Assembly: GCF_003248355.1 (NCBI RefSeq)
Contig: NZ_QKWY01000002.1
Span: 806,001-870,000, forward strand
Length of the DNA: 64,000 nt
DNA from: Streptomyces sp. AC1-42W
GTDB lineage: Bacteria; Actinomycetota; Actinomycetes; Streptomycetales; Streptomycetaceae
Direction: 5' to 3'
Positions 24,047 to 34,239 of this stretch are shown piece after piece; positions within the stretch are counted from its first letter, which is position 1, and each line of letters opens with the position of its first letter. A model generated the notes under the pieces. It made no database searches and had not been told where the DNA came from. It worked only from the letters and a program-made list of their open reading frames with translations. Both the position numbers and the translations under genes were made by a program.

Positions 24047-25003
24047 TCAGGTCACCCGGGCCGCCCGCCGCGACCCGGTACGCGCGCCGCCCGGACGGGC
24101 GGCCAGCGCCCTGGCCCGCGTACGCCGGGCGGTCCGCAGCGCGTCCCACGTCAGCACCGCCAGGGCCAGCCACACCAGGCCGAAGCCGGCCCACCGCTCC
24201 GCCGGCATCTCCTCGTGGAACCAGGCCACCCCGAGGATGAACTGGGCGACCGGCGTCATGTACTGGAGGAGCCCGATCGTGGACAGCGGGATGCGGATCG
24301 CGGCGGCCCCGAACAGGATCAGCGGCACCGCCGTGACGACACCGGTCGAGGCGAGGAGCGCCAGGTGCCCGGGGCCCTCCGACGTCAGCGTGGCGGCTCC
24401 CCGTGCGCTCAGCCACACCAGATAGCCGAGCGCGGGCAGGAAGAGCAGCGCGGTCTCCACGGTCAGCGACTCCAGGCCGCCCATGTCGACCTTCTTCTTG
24501 ACCAGGCCGTACGTCGCGAAGGAGAACGCCAGGATCAGCGAGATCCAGGGCGGCTTCCCGTAACCGATCGCCAGCACGAGCACCGACGCGGCGCCGGTCG
24601 CGACCGCCGCCCACTGCGCGGGGCGCAGCCGCTCGCCCAGCAGCAGCACGCCCATGCCGATGGTGACCAGCGGATTGATGAAGTAGCCGAGGGACGCCTC
24701 GACCACATGGCCGCTGTTCACGGCCCAGATGTACAGGCCCCAGTTGACGGTGATCGTCGCCGCCGCCACGCCCAGCATCCCCAGCTTGCGCGGCTGCCGC
24801 AGCAGCGGGCCGATCCAGGACCAGCGGCGCAGCACGAGCAGCAGGATCGCCACCACGCCGAGCGACCACACCATGCGGTGGGCCAGGATCTCCACCGCCC
24901 CGGCCGGTTTCAGCAGCGGCCAGAACAGCGGCACCAGGCCCCATATGCCGTACGCGCCGAACCCGGAGAGGAGCCCGGCCCGCTGGTCATTCGTTCCCTG
25001 CAC
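24047..25003 (-). CDS. rarD: EamA/DMT-superfamily permease, RarD-like
   Basis: A 318-aa protein with about 10 membrane segments. GIWGLVPLFWPLLKPAGAVE near the N-terminus, ILAHRMVWSL, NWGLYIWAVNSGHVVEASLG and YFINPLVTI are hallmarks of the RarD subfamily of drug/metabolite exporters. GTG 25003 is chosen because GGGAGG lies just upstream; the longer frame to 25075 lacks homology. The substrate is unknown. Confidence 0.9.
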   Translation of the reverse strand: MQGTNDQRAGLLSGFGAYGIWGLVPLFWPLLKPAGAVEILAHRMVWSLGVVAILLLVLRRWSWIGPLLRQPRKLGMLGVAAATITVNWGLYIWAVNSGHVVEASLGYFINPLVTIGMGVLLLGERLRPAQWAAVATGAASVLVLAIGYGKPPWISLILAFSFATYGLVKKKVDMGGLESLTVETALLFLPALGYLVWLSARGAATLTSEGPGHLALLASTGVVTAVPLILFGAAAIRIPLSTIGLLQYMTPVAQFILGVAWFHEEMPAERWAGFGLVWLALAVLTWDALRTARRTRARALAARPGGARTGSRRAARVT

Positions 25004-25186
25004 GGGCCCTCCCGGTGCTGTCTGTCGTACAACCCTCAACCAGAGGACGGTAACGCCGACCGGGGCCGGTGTCATAGCCGTATCGCCAGACGGTCATGAC
25101 AGCGGGCGCGGGGGGCGAATGCGCGAACGCGCCGGTCCGCCCGCGAGGGGGCAGGTCCGGCGCGCTCGCGCGGATCGGGGGCCGGG

Positions 25187-26234
<1,048 letters not shown>

Positions 26235-26242
<8 letters not shown>

Positions 26243-28184
26243 CGATGGCCTCCTCAAGAGCTGCCGCGAGCTGCTCGGCCTTGAACGGCATTCCGTTGAC
26301 CTGGTTGTAACTGTGCGCGTCCACGAGGTACTTGGCGCGGATGAGCGTGGCCAGCTGCCCGAGGTTCATCTCGGGCACGACCACCTTGTCGTAACGCTTG
26401 AGGACCTCGCCGAGGTTCTTCGGGAAGGGGTTGATGTGGCGCAGATGGGCCTGCGCGACGGAGCGCCCGGAGGCGCGCAGCCGGCGCACGGCGGCCGTGA
26501 TCGGGCCGTACGTCGAACCCCAGCCCAGCACCAGTGTGTTCGCGCCGGTGGGGTCGTCCACCTCGACGTCCGGGACGTCGATGCCGTCCACCTTGGCCTG
26601 GCGGGTGCGGACCATGAAGTCGTGGTTGGCCGGGTCGTACGAGATGTTGCCCGTGCCGTCCTGCTTCTCGATGCCGCCGATGCGGTGTTCGAGGCCGGGC
26701 GTGCCGGGGACGGCCCACGGACGGGCCAGCGTCTGCGGGTCGCGCTTGTAGGGCCAGAACACCTCGGTGCCGTCGGCCAGTTCGTGGTTCGGGCCGCTCG
26801 CGAACTGGACGCGCAGGTCCGGCAGCTGGTCCGGCTCCGGGATGCGCCAGGGCTCGGAGCCGTTGGCCAGGTAGCCGTCGGAGAGCAGGAAGACCGGGGT
26901 GCGGTACGTCAGCGCGATCCGGGCCGCCTCCAGCGCCGCGTCGAAGCAGTCGGCCGCGGTGCGCGGGGCCACGATCGGCACCGGGGCCTCGCCGTTGCGC
27001 CCGTACATCGCCTGGAGAAGGTCGGCCTGCTCGGTCTTGGTGGGCAGCCCGGTGGACGGGCCGCCGCGCTGGATGTCGATGATGAGCAGCGGCAGCTCCA
27101 GCGACACCGCGAGGCCGATCGTCTCCGACTTGAGGGCCACACCGGGCCCGGACGTCGTCGTCACGGCGAGCGCCCCGCCGAACGCGGCACCCAGCGCCGC
27201 GCCGATGCCCGCGATCTCGTCCTCGGCCTGGAACGTGCGCACGCCGAAGTTCTTGTGCTTGCTCAGCTCGTGCAGGATGTCCGACGCCGGGGTGATCGGG
27301 TACGAGCCGAGGTAGACCGGCAGGTCCGCCTGGCGGCCGGCGGCGATCAGACCGTAGGACAGGGCCAGGTTGCCCGAGATGTTCCGGTACGTACCGGCGG
27401 GGAACGCCTGCGAGGCCGGCGCGACCTCGTAGCTGACGGCGAAGTCCTCCGTGGTCTCGCCGAAGTTCCACCCGGCCCGGTACGCGGCCACGTTCGCCTC
27501 GGCGATCTGCGGCTTCTTGGCGAACTTGGCCCGCAGGAACGCCTCGGTGTTCTCGGTCGGCCGGTGGTACATCCAGGACAGCAGCCCCAGCGCGAACATG
27601 TTCTTGGAGCGCTCGGCCTCCTTGCGGGAGAGCCCGAACTCCTTCAGCGCCTCGATCGTCAGCGTGGTCAGCGGCACCGGATGGACGTTGTACGCCTCCA
27701 GCGAGCCGTCCTCCAGCGGATTGGTCTCGTAGCCCACCTTCGCCATCGGCCGCTTGGTGAACTCATCGGTGTTCACGATGATCTCGGCGCCGCGCGGCAC
27801 ATCGGCGATGTTCGCCTTCAGCGCCGCCGGGTTCATCGCCACCAGGACGTTCGGCGCGTCGCCGGGCGTCAGGATGTCGTGGTCGGCGAAGTGCAGCTGG
27901 AACGAGGAGACGCCCGGCAGGGTGCCTGCGGGGGCGCGGATCTCGGCCGGGAAGTTCGGCAGCGTGGAGAGGTCGTTCCCGAAGGACGCCGTCTCCGAGG
28001 TGAACCGGTCACCGGTGAGCTGCATGCCGTCGCCCGAGTCACCCGCGAAGCGGATGATCACCCGGTCCAGGCGGCGGACCTCTTTCCCGTCTGCGGCTGC
28101 GGACTGGGGGGCACGCTGTCCCCCTACGAGTGCCTCACTGGCCTCGTCGGCCTGCTCGGCTGGGCTACTGACCTGGCTGGTCAC
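26235..28184 (-). CDS. korA: 2-oxoacid:ferredoxin oxidoreductase, fused gamma-alpha subunit
   Basis: A 649-aa subunit. The N-terminal gamma domain (RVIIRFAGDSGDGMQLTGDR, about 41-220) is fused to the alpha pyrimidine-binding domain (YLGSYPITPASDILHELS, TFQAEDEIAGIGAALGAA). GTG 28184 follows GGGAGG. It supplies low-potential electrons on ferredoxin; note the nuo operon without its NADH module 4 kb away. The 248-bp gap upstream (28185-28432) holds its promoter region; direct repeats of GTCTCA are seen at about 28307-28335 on the minus strand, with no clear -35/-10 pair. Confidence 0.93.
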
Positions 28185-28432
28185 TTACTGGACCTCCCTC
28201 GGCACGGCGGCTCGGAACCGTCCGGCCCGCCGGAGGTCCCCCGCCCACCCTACGTCCGTAAGGGTCGCCTTCCTCCGGCCGATCACATGGTGGACGGCAT
28301 TTTGAGACGCGTCGTATCTGGATGCTGAGACGTTCCCGGCGCTGTGCCGCCATGATTCATCAGCCGCCTGGTTCCGCGTCGGCCCCTCGCTGGAGACACA
28401 CCCGGCCGCGCCCCGCCCGGCAGCCGGGCAGG

Positions 28433-29107
28433 TCAGGAGTTCAGATACGTCAGCACCGCGAGCACCCGGCGGTGGTCGCCCTCGCTCGGCGCGAGCCCCA
28501 GCTTCTGGAAGATGTTGCTCACATGCTTCTCCACCGCGCCGTCGCTCACCACCAGCTGCTTGGCCACCGCGGAGTTCGTCCGCCCCTCCGCCATCAGGCC
28601 CAGCACCTCGCGCTCACGCGGCGTCAGCCCGGCGAGCACGTCCTGCTTGCGGCTGCGCCCCAGCAGCTGGGCCACCACCTCGGGGTCCAGCGCCGTACCG
28701 CCCTGCGCCACCCGGACCACCGCGTCCACGAACTCCCGGACCTCGGCGACCCGGTCCTTGAGCAGATACCCGACGCCCCGGCTGGACCCGGCCAGCAGCT
28801 CGGTGGCGTACTGCTCCTCCACGTACTGCGACAGCACCAGCACGCCGATCCCGGGGTGCTCCCGGCGCAGCCGCACCGCCGCGCGCACCCCCTCGTCGGT
28901 GTGGGTCGGCGGCATCCGCACGTCCGCGACCACCACGTCCGGGAGCGCGTCCTGCCCGGCGAGGTCGCCGATCGTCTTGATCAGCGCCTCCGCGTCCCCG
29001 ACGCCGGCCACGACGTCGTGCCCCAGATCCGTCAGCAGCCGGGTCAGTCCCTCCCGGAGCAGCACCGAATCCTCGGCGATGACCACGCGCACCCTGTCCT
29101 CCGTCAC
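28433..29107 (-). CDS. NarL/LuxR-family response regulator
   Basis: A 224-aa two-component regulator. The receiver domain (VRVVIAEDSVLLREGL, phospho-acceptor Asp in VVVADVRMPP, later Lys in YLLKDRV) is followed by a LuxR-type helix-turn-helix (LTPREREVLGLMAEGRTNSA). GTG 29107 has GGGGGAA upstream. Two histidine kinase genes lie next upstream on the same strand and are its likely partners. Confidence 0.93.
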   Translation of the reverse strand: MTEDRVRVVIAEDSVLLREGLTRLLTDLGHDVVAGVGDAEALIKTIGDLAGQDALPDVVVADVRMPPTHTDEGVRAAVRLRREHPGIGVLVLSQYVEEQYATELLAGSSRGVGYLLKDRVAEVREFVDAVVRVAQGGTALDPEVVAQLLGRSRKQDVLAGLTPREREVLGLMAEGRTNSAVAKQLVVSDGAVEKHVSNIFQKLGLAPSEGDHRRVLAVLTYLNS

Positions 29108-29265
29108 GACGCAATTCCCCCGCTGTCCGCTCGCTGATCCGATTCGTATGCCGTCCAGCATCCCAGCATCGGCAGTGACGTCGCGAGCGTGCGCGGGGTT
29201 GAGCGCGGGCCCGCCCCGGAAGGGGGTCCCTCCGGGGCGGTACGTCTGCCGGTTCGTCCTGCGGG

Positions 29266-30621
29266 TCAGCCGCGCCAGGGCAGCTCCGCGGTGATCCGCG
29301 TCGGGCCGCCCGTCGGCGAGTCGACGACCAGCACCCCGTCCACGGCGTCCAGCCGCTCGGTCAGCCCGGCGAGCCCGCTGCCCGCCGCCGTGTCGGCGCC
29401 GCCGCGCCCGTCGTCGGTGACCTGGAGCATCAGCCGGTCGTCCGAGCGCCACACGTCCACCGAGGCACGGGTGGCGCGGGCGTGCTTGCTGACGTTCTGG
29501 AGGAGCTCGGAGACCGTGAAGTACGCGATGCCCTCGATGGCCTGCGCCGGCCGGTACGGCAGGTCCACCTCGACGGTGACCGGCACGGTGCACCGGGACG
29601 CGACGGCGGACAGCGCCGCGTCCAGGCCCCGGTCGGTGAGGACGGCCGGGTGGATGCCGCGAGCCAGGTCGCGCAGCTCCTGGAGGGCGACCTTCACCTC
29701 ACCGTGCGCCTCGTCCACCATGCGGGCAGCGGCGTCCGGATCGTGGGCAAGCTTCTCCTTCGCGAGACCCAGGTCCATGGCGAGGGCGACCAGCCGGGCC
29801 TGCGCCCCGTCGTGCAGATCCCGCTCGATGCGGCGCAGGTCGGCGGCGGCCGTGTCCACGACGACACCCCGGTCGGACTCCAGCTCCGTCACGCGCTCCG
29901 CCAGCCGGGACGGTCCGAGCAGCCCGGCGACCAGCAGCCGGTCCACGGTCGCCATGCCCCGGATCACCCACGGCGTGGCGAGGACGACGCCCAGGCCCAT
30001 CACGGCGGTCAGCGCCAGGTCGGAGAACGAGTCCAGGTAGACCTCGTGCCGCGCGTCGCCGTACAGCTGGATGCCCGAGACGCCCGAGTGCGACGGAACG
30101 GTCCAGTGCCACAGCGGGTACGTCAGCGCCGCCCAGCCCCACACCTGGAGCGTCAGCGAGACGCCGAACGCGAACACCGCCCACGGCAAGTGCAGCAGCG
30201 AGTAGAGCAGGTGGCGCCAGGAGACCCCGCTCTTGAGCACGGCCCCCATCCACGACATCAGCCCGCCGGTCCGCCCGCGCGCCGGCGCCGGATCGGCCAC
30301 GTCCACGCCCAGCAGCACCCGCGCCCGCGTCCGCTCCAGCGTCCCGAAGCCCCGGCACATGGCCAGCCCGGCGGCCAGCACCGGAATGCCGACGAAGGTC
30401 ACCAGCAGCCCGGCGCCCAGCGACACCATCGTGATCGCGAAGGTGAACATCACGATGCTGATCGGCAGGCTCAGCTGGAGGTAGAGGAACTCGCGCCAGG
30501 TCCTGCCCTCCACCGGCGCCCGCAGCGCGGCCGGCACGAGGTGCCGCCTCGCGGGACGGGGCCCGAGGCTGCTGCCCGACCGCTGGTGGTCCCGTGTGTC
30601 CGGTCCGTGTGCCGTGGCCAT
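29266..30621 (-). CDS. Sensor histidine kinase (HisKA_3 type), copy 1
   Basis: A 451-aa membrane kinase. An N-terminal sensor part with about four to five membrane segments (SLPISIVMFTFAITMVSLG, LTAVMGLGVVLATPWV) precedes the dimerisation box ERDLHDGAQARLVALAM (phospho-His) and an HATPase domain (SELLQNVSKHARATRA, TDDGRGGA). This is the DesK/NarX-like class that pairs with LuxR-type regulators. The kinase half is nearly identical to that of the next gene. Confidence 0.92.
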   Translation of the reverse strand: MATAHGPDTRDHQRSGSSLGPRPARRHLVPAALRAPVEGRTWREFLYLQLSLPISIVMFTFAITMVSLGAGLLVTFVGIPVLAAGLAMCRGFGTLERTRARVLLGVDVADPAPARGRTGGLMSWMGAVLKSGVSWRHLLYSLLHLPWAVFAFGVSLTLQVWGWAALTYPLWHWTVPSHSGVSGIQLYGDARHEVYLDSFSDLALTAVMGLGVVLATPWVIRGMATVDRLLVAGLLGPSRLAERVTELESDRGVVVDTAAADLRRIERDLHDGAQARLVALAMDLGLAKEKLAHDPDAAARMVDEAHGEVKVALQELRDLARGIHPAVLTDRGLDAALSAVASRCTVPVTVEVDLPYRPAQAIEGIAYFTVSELLQNVSKHARATRASVDVWRSDDRLMLQVTDDGRGGADTAAGSGLAGLTERLDAVDGVLVVDSPTGGPTRITAELPWRG

Positions 30622-30794
30622 GGGGTTCCGTCCGTTTCTTCTCTGCGGCGTCCGCGCCGACTGTCTGCTTCAAGAGTGCGGGGTGGTGCGCCGGCGCACC
30701 ATGAGGGCGGTATCCGTTCCGGGCGGGGGGTTTTCCCTACCCCGGGGCGGGGGAGCGGCGCCCCCGGGGGTGTCCCGGCCCGGGGGAGCGGGTC

Positions 30795-31994
30795 TCAGGC
30801 CGTGCGGGAGGCGGGCGCGCTCTTCTCCGCGCCCCGGTCGCGCCACGGCAGCTCCGCCGTGACGGTGGTCGGCCCGCCGGCCGGGGAATCGAGCACGAAG
30901 ACCCCGTCCACGGCGCCCAGCCGCTCGGCGAGCCCCGCCATCCCCGTACCGCCGTCCAACGAGGCCCCGCCGTGCCCGTCGTCGCCGACCTGGATGAGCA
31001 GCCGGTCGCCCGTGCGCCACACGTCCACGGTCGCCGTACGGGCCCCGCTGTGCTTGCTGACGTTCTGGAGGAGTTCGGAGACCGTGAAGTACGCGATGCC
31101 CTCGATGGCCTGCGCCGGCCGGGCCGGAAGATCCACCCGTACGGTGACGGGCACCGTGCACCGCGAGGCGATGGCGGACAGCGCCGCGTCGAGCCCCCGG
31201 TCGGTGAGGACCGCCGGATGGATGCCGCGGGCCAGGTCGCGCAGCTCCTGGAGGGCGACCTTCACCTCGCCGTGCGCCTCGTCCACCATCCGCGCGGCGG
31301 CCTCCGGATCGTCGGCCAGCTTCTCCTTGGCCAGGCCGAGCCCCATCGCCAGGGCGACGAGCCGGGCCTGCGCCCCGTCGTGCAGATCCCGCTCGATGCG
31401 GCGCAGGTCGGCGGCGGCCGTATCGACGACCACACCCCGGTCGGACTCCAGTTCCGCGATACGGCGTTCGAGATCGTCGGAGGGCGAGAGCAGCCCGCGC
31501 ACCATCCCCCGGTCCGCGTTGCCCAGCAGCCGCGCGACGTAGGGGAGCGGCGGCCACACGATCAGGCAGATCAGCGTCAGGGCGAAGGTGAGGATGCCCC
31601 ACGGCAGCCGTACGAACGAATACAGCGCCGTCCGCCAGGCGACCGGATCGCGCAGCGCGCTCCACAGCCAGACGAAGAAGCCGCTCTCGCGACTCCCGCG
31701 CGCCGGCGGGCTCGGCTCCTCCACCACGACCCCCAGCAGCTTCCGCGCCCGGCTCCGCTCGGCCCGCCCGATGAACCGGGAACCCTGGAGCCCGGCCGCG
31801 AGCAGCGGCAGGCCGACGACGGTCACCGCCAGGCCCACGCCCACGGCGATCATCAACACTGTGTAAACAAATCCGATGATCGCCATCGGCAGATTGGAAA
31901 GCAGGTGCGCGACCTCCTTCCACGTCCACCGGCCGAAGGCGAAGCGGACAGGAGGCGGCCCGTCATTGGCGGGCACCTGGGGGCTCATGGTCAT
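30795..31994 (-). CDS. Sensor histidine kinase (HisKA_3 type), copy 2
   Basis: A 399-aa paralogue of the preceding kinase. The sensor half has about four membrane segments (MAIIGFVYTVLMIAVGVGLA, ILTFALTLICLIVWPP) and differs from copy 1 in the loop between them, while ERDLHDGAQARLVALAMGLG and the ATPase core match it. ATG 31994 chosen (MTMSPQV); upstream codons look non-conserved. The pair points to tandem duplication with a changed sensor part. Confidence 0.9.
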   Translation of the reverse strand: MTMSPQVPANDGPPPVRFAFGRWTWKEVAHLLSNLPMAIIGFVYTVLMIAVGVGLAVTVVGLPLLAAGLQGSRFIGRAERSRARKLLGVVVEEPSPPARGSRESGFFVWLWSALRDPVAWRTALYSFVRLPWGILTFALTLICLIVWPPLPYVARLLGNADRGMVRGLLSPSDDLERRIAELESDRGVVVDTAAADLRRIERDLHDGAQARLVALAMGLGLAKEKLADDPEAAARMVDEAHGEVKVALQELRDLARGIHPAVLTDRGLDAALSAIASRCTVPVTVRVDLPARPAQAIEGIAYFTVSELLQNVSKHSGARTATVDVWRTGDRLLIQVGDDGHGGASLDGGTGMAGLAERLGAVDGVFVLDSPAGGPTTVTAELPWRDRGAEKSAPASRTA

Positions 31995-32171
31995 GGGACA
32001 AGCCTGCCGGGCGCGCCATGGGGATGCCATGGGGCTCGTGGGTGAGACGAAGTAGGGATATCCCCACCCGCGCGCCGCTCACCCCACCCACGCCCCACTC
32101 GTTCCCATCCGTTGTCCGACGCAACTGCTTACCCGTCCTTTACAGGGCCTAGACTCCCGTGCGTACAGACC

Positions 32172-32203
32172 GTCGAACGGGTTGATCGTCGAACGGATTG
32201 ATC
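32172..32203 (+). promoter_or_regulatory. Tandem 16-bp repeat before nuoA
   Basis: GTCGAACGGGTTGATC (32172-32187) is followed at once by GTCGAACGGATTGATC (32188-32203), one mismatch. A -10-like TAGACT lies at 32150-32155. The repeats end 19 bases before the nuoA start and could be a regulator site in the 5' untranslated region. Confidence 0.5.
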
Positions 32204-32222
32204 CAGGGAGCGAGGGGCGGAC

Positions 32223-32639
32223 GTGGCGGACCTTCCGGGCGTGACGCCCACGCGGGCGGTGCTTGCGGCATCGGACTACTTCCACGGCTACTCGGTCGTC
32301 GGGCTCCTCGCCGTGCTCGGCGTCCTGTTCGTCGCGGCCGCCTTCGCCGGCAACCGGCTGCTGAGCCCCGTCGTCCCGACGCCGGAGAAGCTCCTCACCT
32401 ACGAGTGCGGCGTGGACCCCGTGGGCGAGGGCTGGGCCCACACCCAGGTCCGCTACTACGTCTACGCGTTCCTGTACGTGATCTTCGCCGTGGACTCGGT
32501 CTTCCTGTTCCCCTGGGCCACGGTCTTCGCCGCGCCCGGCTACGGCGCGACCACGCTGGTGGAAATGTTCATCTTCCTCGGTTTCCTGGCCGTGGGACTG
32601 CTCTACGCATGGAAGAAGGGCGTCCTGGAATGGACGTGA
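32223..32639 (+). CDS. nuoA: NADH-quinone oxidoreductase subunit A
   Basis: A 138-aa, three-helix membrane subunit of complex I. Signatures: YECGVDPVGEGWAHTQVRYY and YVIFAVDSVFLFPWA with the usual acidic residue. GTG 32223 has GAGGGGCGG upstream. It opens a ten-gene operon in which neighbours overlap by 1-10 bp or lie 3 bp apart; it overlaps nuoB by 10 bp. Confidence 0.93.
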   Translation: MADLPGVTPTRAVLAASDYFHGYSVVGLLAVLGVLFVAAAFAGNRLLSPVVPTPEKLLTYECGVDPVGEGWAHTQVRYYVYAFLYVIFAVDSVFLFPWATVFAAPGYGATTLVEMFIFLGFLAVGLLYAWKKGVLEWT

Positions 32640-33271
32640 CGAGCCCGTCGCCCGCCGCAGCGGGGGACGAACCCGCCGCCGTACCGACGTTCCTCCCGGA
32701 ACCGAAGCGCCTGGGCGTCCTGTCCCGGCTCGCGCCGGAACCGATGAAGGTCGTCCTCAACTGGGGCCGCCGCTACAGCCTCTGGGTCTTCAACTTCGGA
32801 CTCGCCTGCTGCGCCATCGAATTCATCGCCGCCTCCATGGCGCGCCACGACTTCATCCGGCTCGGCGTCATCCCCTTCGCACCGGGCCCGCGCCAGGCCG
32901 ACCTCATGATCGTCTCCGGCACGGTGACGGACAAGATGGCCCCCGCCGTGAAGCGCCTGTACGAGCAGATGCCCGAGCCCAAGTACGTCATCTCCTTCGG
33001 CGCCTGCTCCAACTGCGGCGGCCCGTACTGGGACTCGTACTCCGTGACCAAGGGCGTCGACCAGATCATCCCCGTCGACGTCTACGTCCCCGGCTGCCCG
33101 CCCCGCCCCGAGGCGCTGCTCCAGGGCATCCTCAAGCTCCAGGAGAAGATCGCGCGCGAGTCGCTGGGGGAGCGTTACGCGGCTGCCGCCGGGGCGCGCC
33201 CGACGACGTCGGCGCTGCGCAGCGGCCTGGTGACGCCGCCTCCGGCCGCCGGAGAGGGGGAGAAGCCGTGA
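32630..33271 (+). CDS. nuoB: NADH-quinone oxidoreductase subunit B
   Basis: A 213-aa peripheral-arm subunit holding the terminal [4Fe-4S] cluster N2 next to the quinone site. The cysteines are present: FGLACCAIEF, GACSNCGGPY and VPGCPPRPEALLQGI. The N-terminus (about 40 residues) and the Ala/Pro-rich C-terminus are longer than in minimal NuoB. Its usual structural partner NuoD is not encoded here. Confidence 0.93.
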   Translation: MDVTSPSPAAAGDEPAAVPTFLPEPKRLGVLSRLAPEPMKVVLNWGRRYSLWVFNFGLACCAIEFIAASMARHDFIRLGVIPFAPGPRQADLMIVSGTVTDKMAPAVKRLYEQMPEPKYVISFGACSNCGGPYWDSYSVTKGVDQIIPVDVYVPGCPPRPEALLQGILKLQEKIARESLGERYAAAAGARPTTSALRSGLVTPPPAAGEGEKP

Positions 33272-34239
33272 CCGCCTCCTTCGACCGGCTCCCGGACGCC
33301 GCCGCCGAGATCTTCGGCGAGGACGCCACCGCCGAGCAGGCGTACGACCTGCTGACCGTGGACGTCCCGCCCACCGCGTGGATCACCGCCCTGGAGACCG
33401 CCCGCGACGCCCTGGGCTGCACCTACTTCGACTGGCTGAGCGCGGTGGACGAGCCGGGCACGGGCTTCCGGGTCTGCGCCCACGTGGCGGCGCTTCCGGC
33501 GGAGCCCGGGGCCGGCGTACGGCGGCTGCTGCTGCGGACGACGGTGCCGCACGAGGCCCCGGCCCTGCCGACGGCCATCGGCGTGTACGCGGGGGCCGCC
33601 TGGCACGAGCGCGAGACGCACGAGATGTTCGGCGTCGCCTTCGAGGGCCACCCGCACCTGGTGCCCCTGCTCCTCCCCGAGGGCTTCGAGGGCCACCCCC
33701 TGCGCAAGGACTTCGTGCTGGCCGCCCGCGTGGCGAAGGCGTGGCCGGGCGCGAAGGAGCCGGGCGAGCCGGAACACGGCGGCCCCAAGCGCCGCACGAT
33801 GCTCCCGCCCGGCGTTCCCGACCCGAACGAGTGGGGCCCGCTGAAGGGCCAACTGCCGGCGGCCCCGGCCCGCCCGGCCCGGCGTACGAGGACGGCGGGC
33901 GCGGCGACCCCGGCGGGGGCGGCGGCTCCGGCGCGACCGGGGGCTTCTGCTCGACCAGGGGCCGAGGGCGCCCCGGAAGCCCCGGCACCCCGCCCGCGCC
34001 GTACCCGCAGCGCATCGCAGGGCTCGGCGAGCCAGCAGACCCCGCCACCGGCTCCGGCACCGGCGCCCGCCCCGGCTCCGGCACCTGAATCGGACGCACC
34101 GTGGCACCACGCCCGCCCGGCGTTCGAGGACACCCCCGAGCCGGCCCCCGACAAGCCGGCTCCCGACGCGCCGACCACTGACGCGCCGGCCCCCGACAAG
34201 CCCACCCCCGACGACACCCCCGGAGGCGATCAAGCGTGA
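33268..34239 (+). CDS. nuoC: NADH-quinone oxidoreductase subunit C with long Pro/Ala tail
   Basis: A 323-aa protein. Residues 1-185 are NuoC (30-kDa subunit: TYFDWLSAVDEPGTGFRV, WHERETHEMFGVAFEGHP, PLRKDFVLAAR). The last about 130 residues are low complexity, rich in Pro, Ala, Arg and Thr with PAPAPAPAPAP and PDKPAPDAPTTDAPAP runs, and probably disordered. It is not fused to NuoD. GTG 33268 overlaps nuoB by 4 bp. Confidence 0.9.
   Translation: MTASFDRLPDAAAEIFGEDATAEQAYDLLTVDVPPTAWITALETARDALGCTYFDWLSAVDEPGTGFRVCAHVAALPAEPGAGVRRLLLRTTVPHEAPALPTAIGVYAGAAWHERETHEMFGVAFEGHPHLVPLLLPEGFEGHPLRKDFVLAARVAKAWPGAKEPGEPEHGGPKRRTMLPPGVPDPNEWGPLKGQLPAAPARPARRTRTAGAATPAGAAAPARPGASARPGAEGAPEAPAPRPRRTRSASQGSASQQTPPPAPAPAPAPAPAPESDAPWHHARPAFEDTPEPAPDKPAPDAPTTDAPAPDKPTPDDTPGGDQA

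Noticed and set aside
23549..25099. Plus-strand frames opposite the VOC and RarD-like genes
   Set aside because: Ser/Arg/Pro-rich compositional shadows without domain content or ribosome sites.
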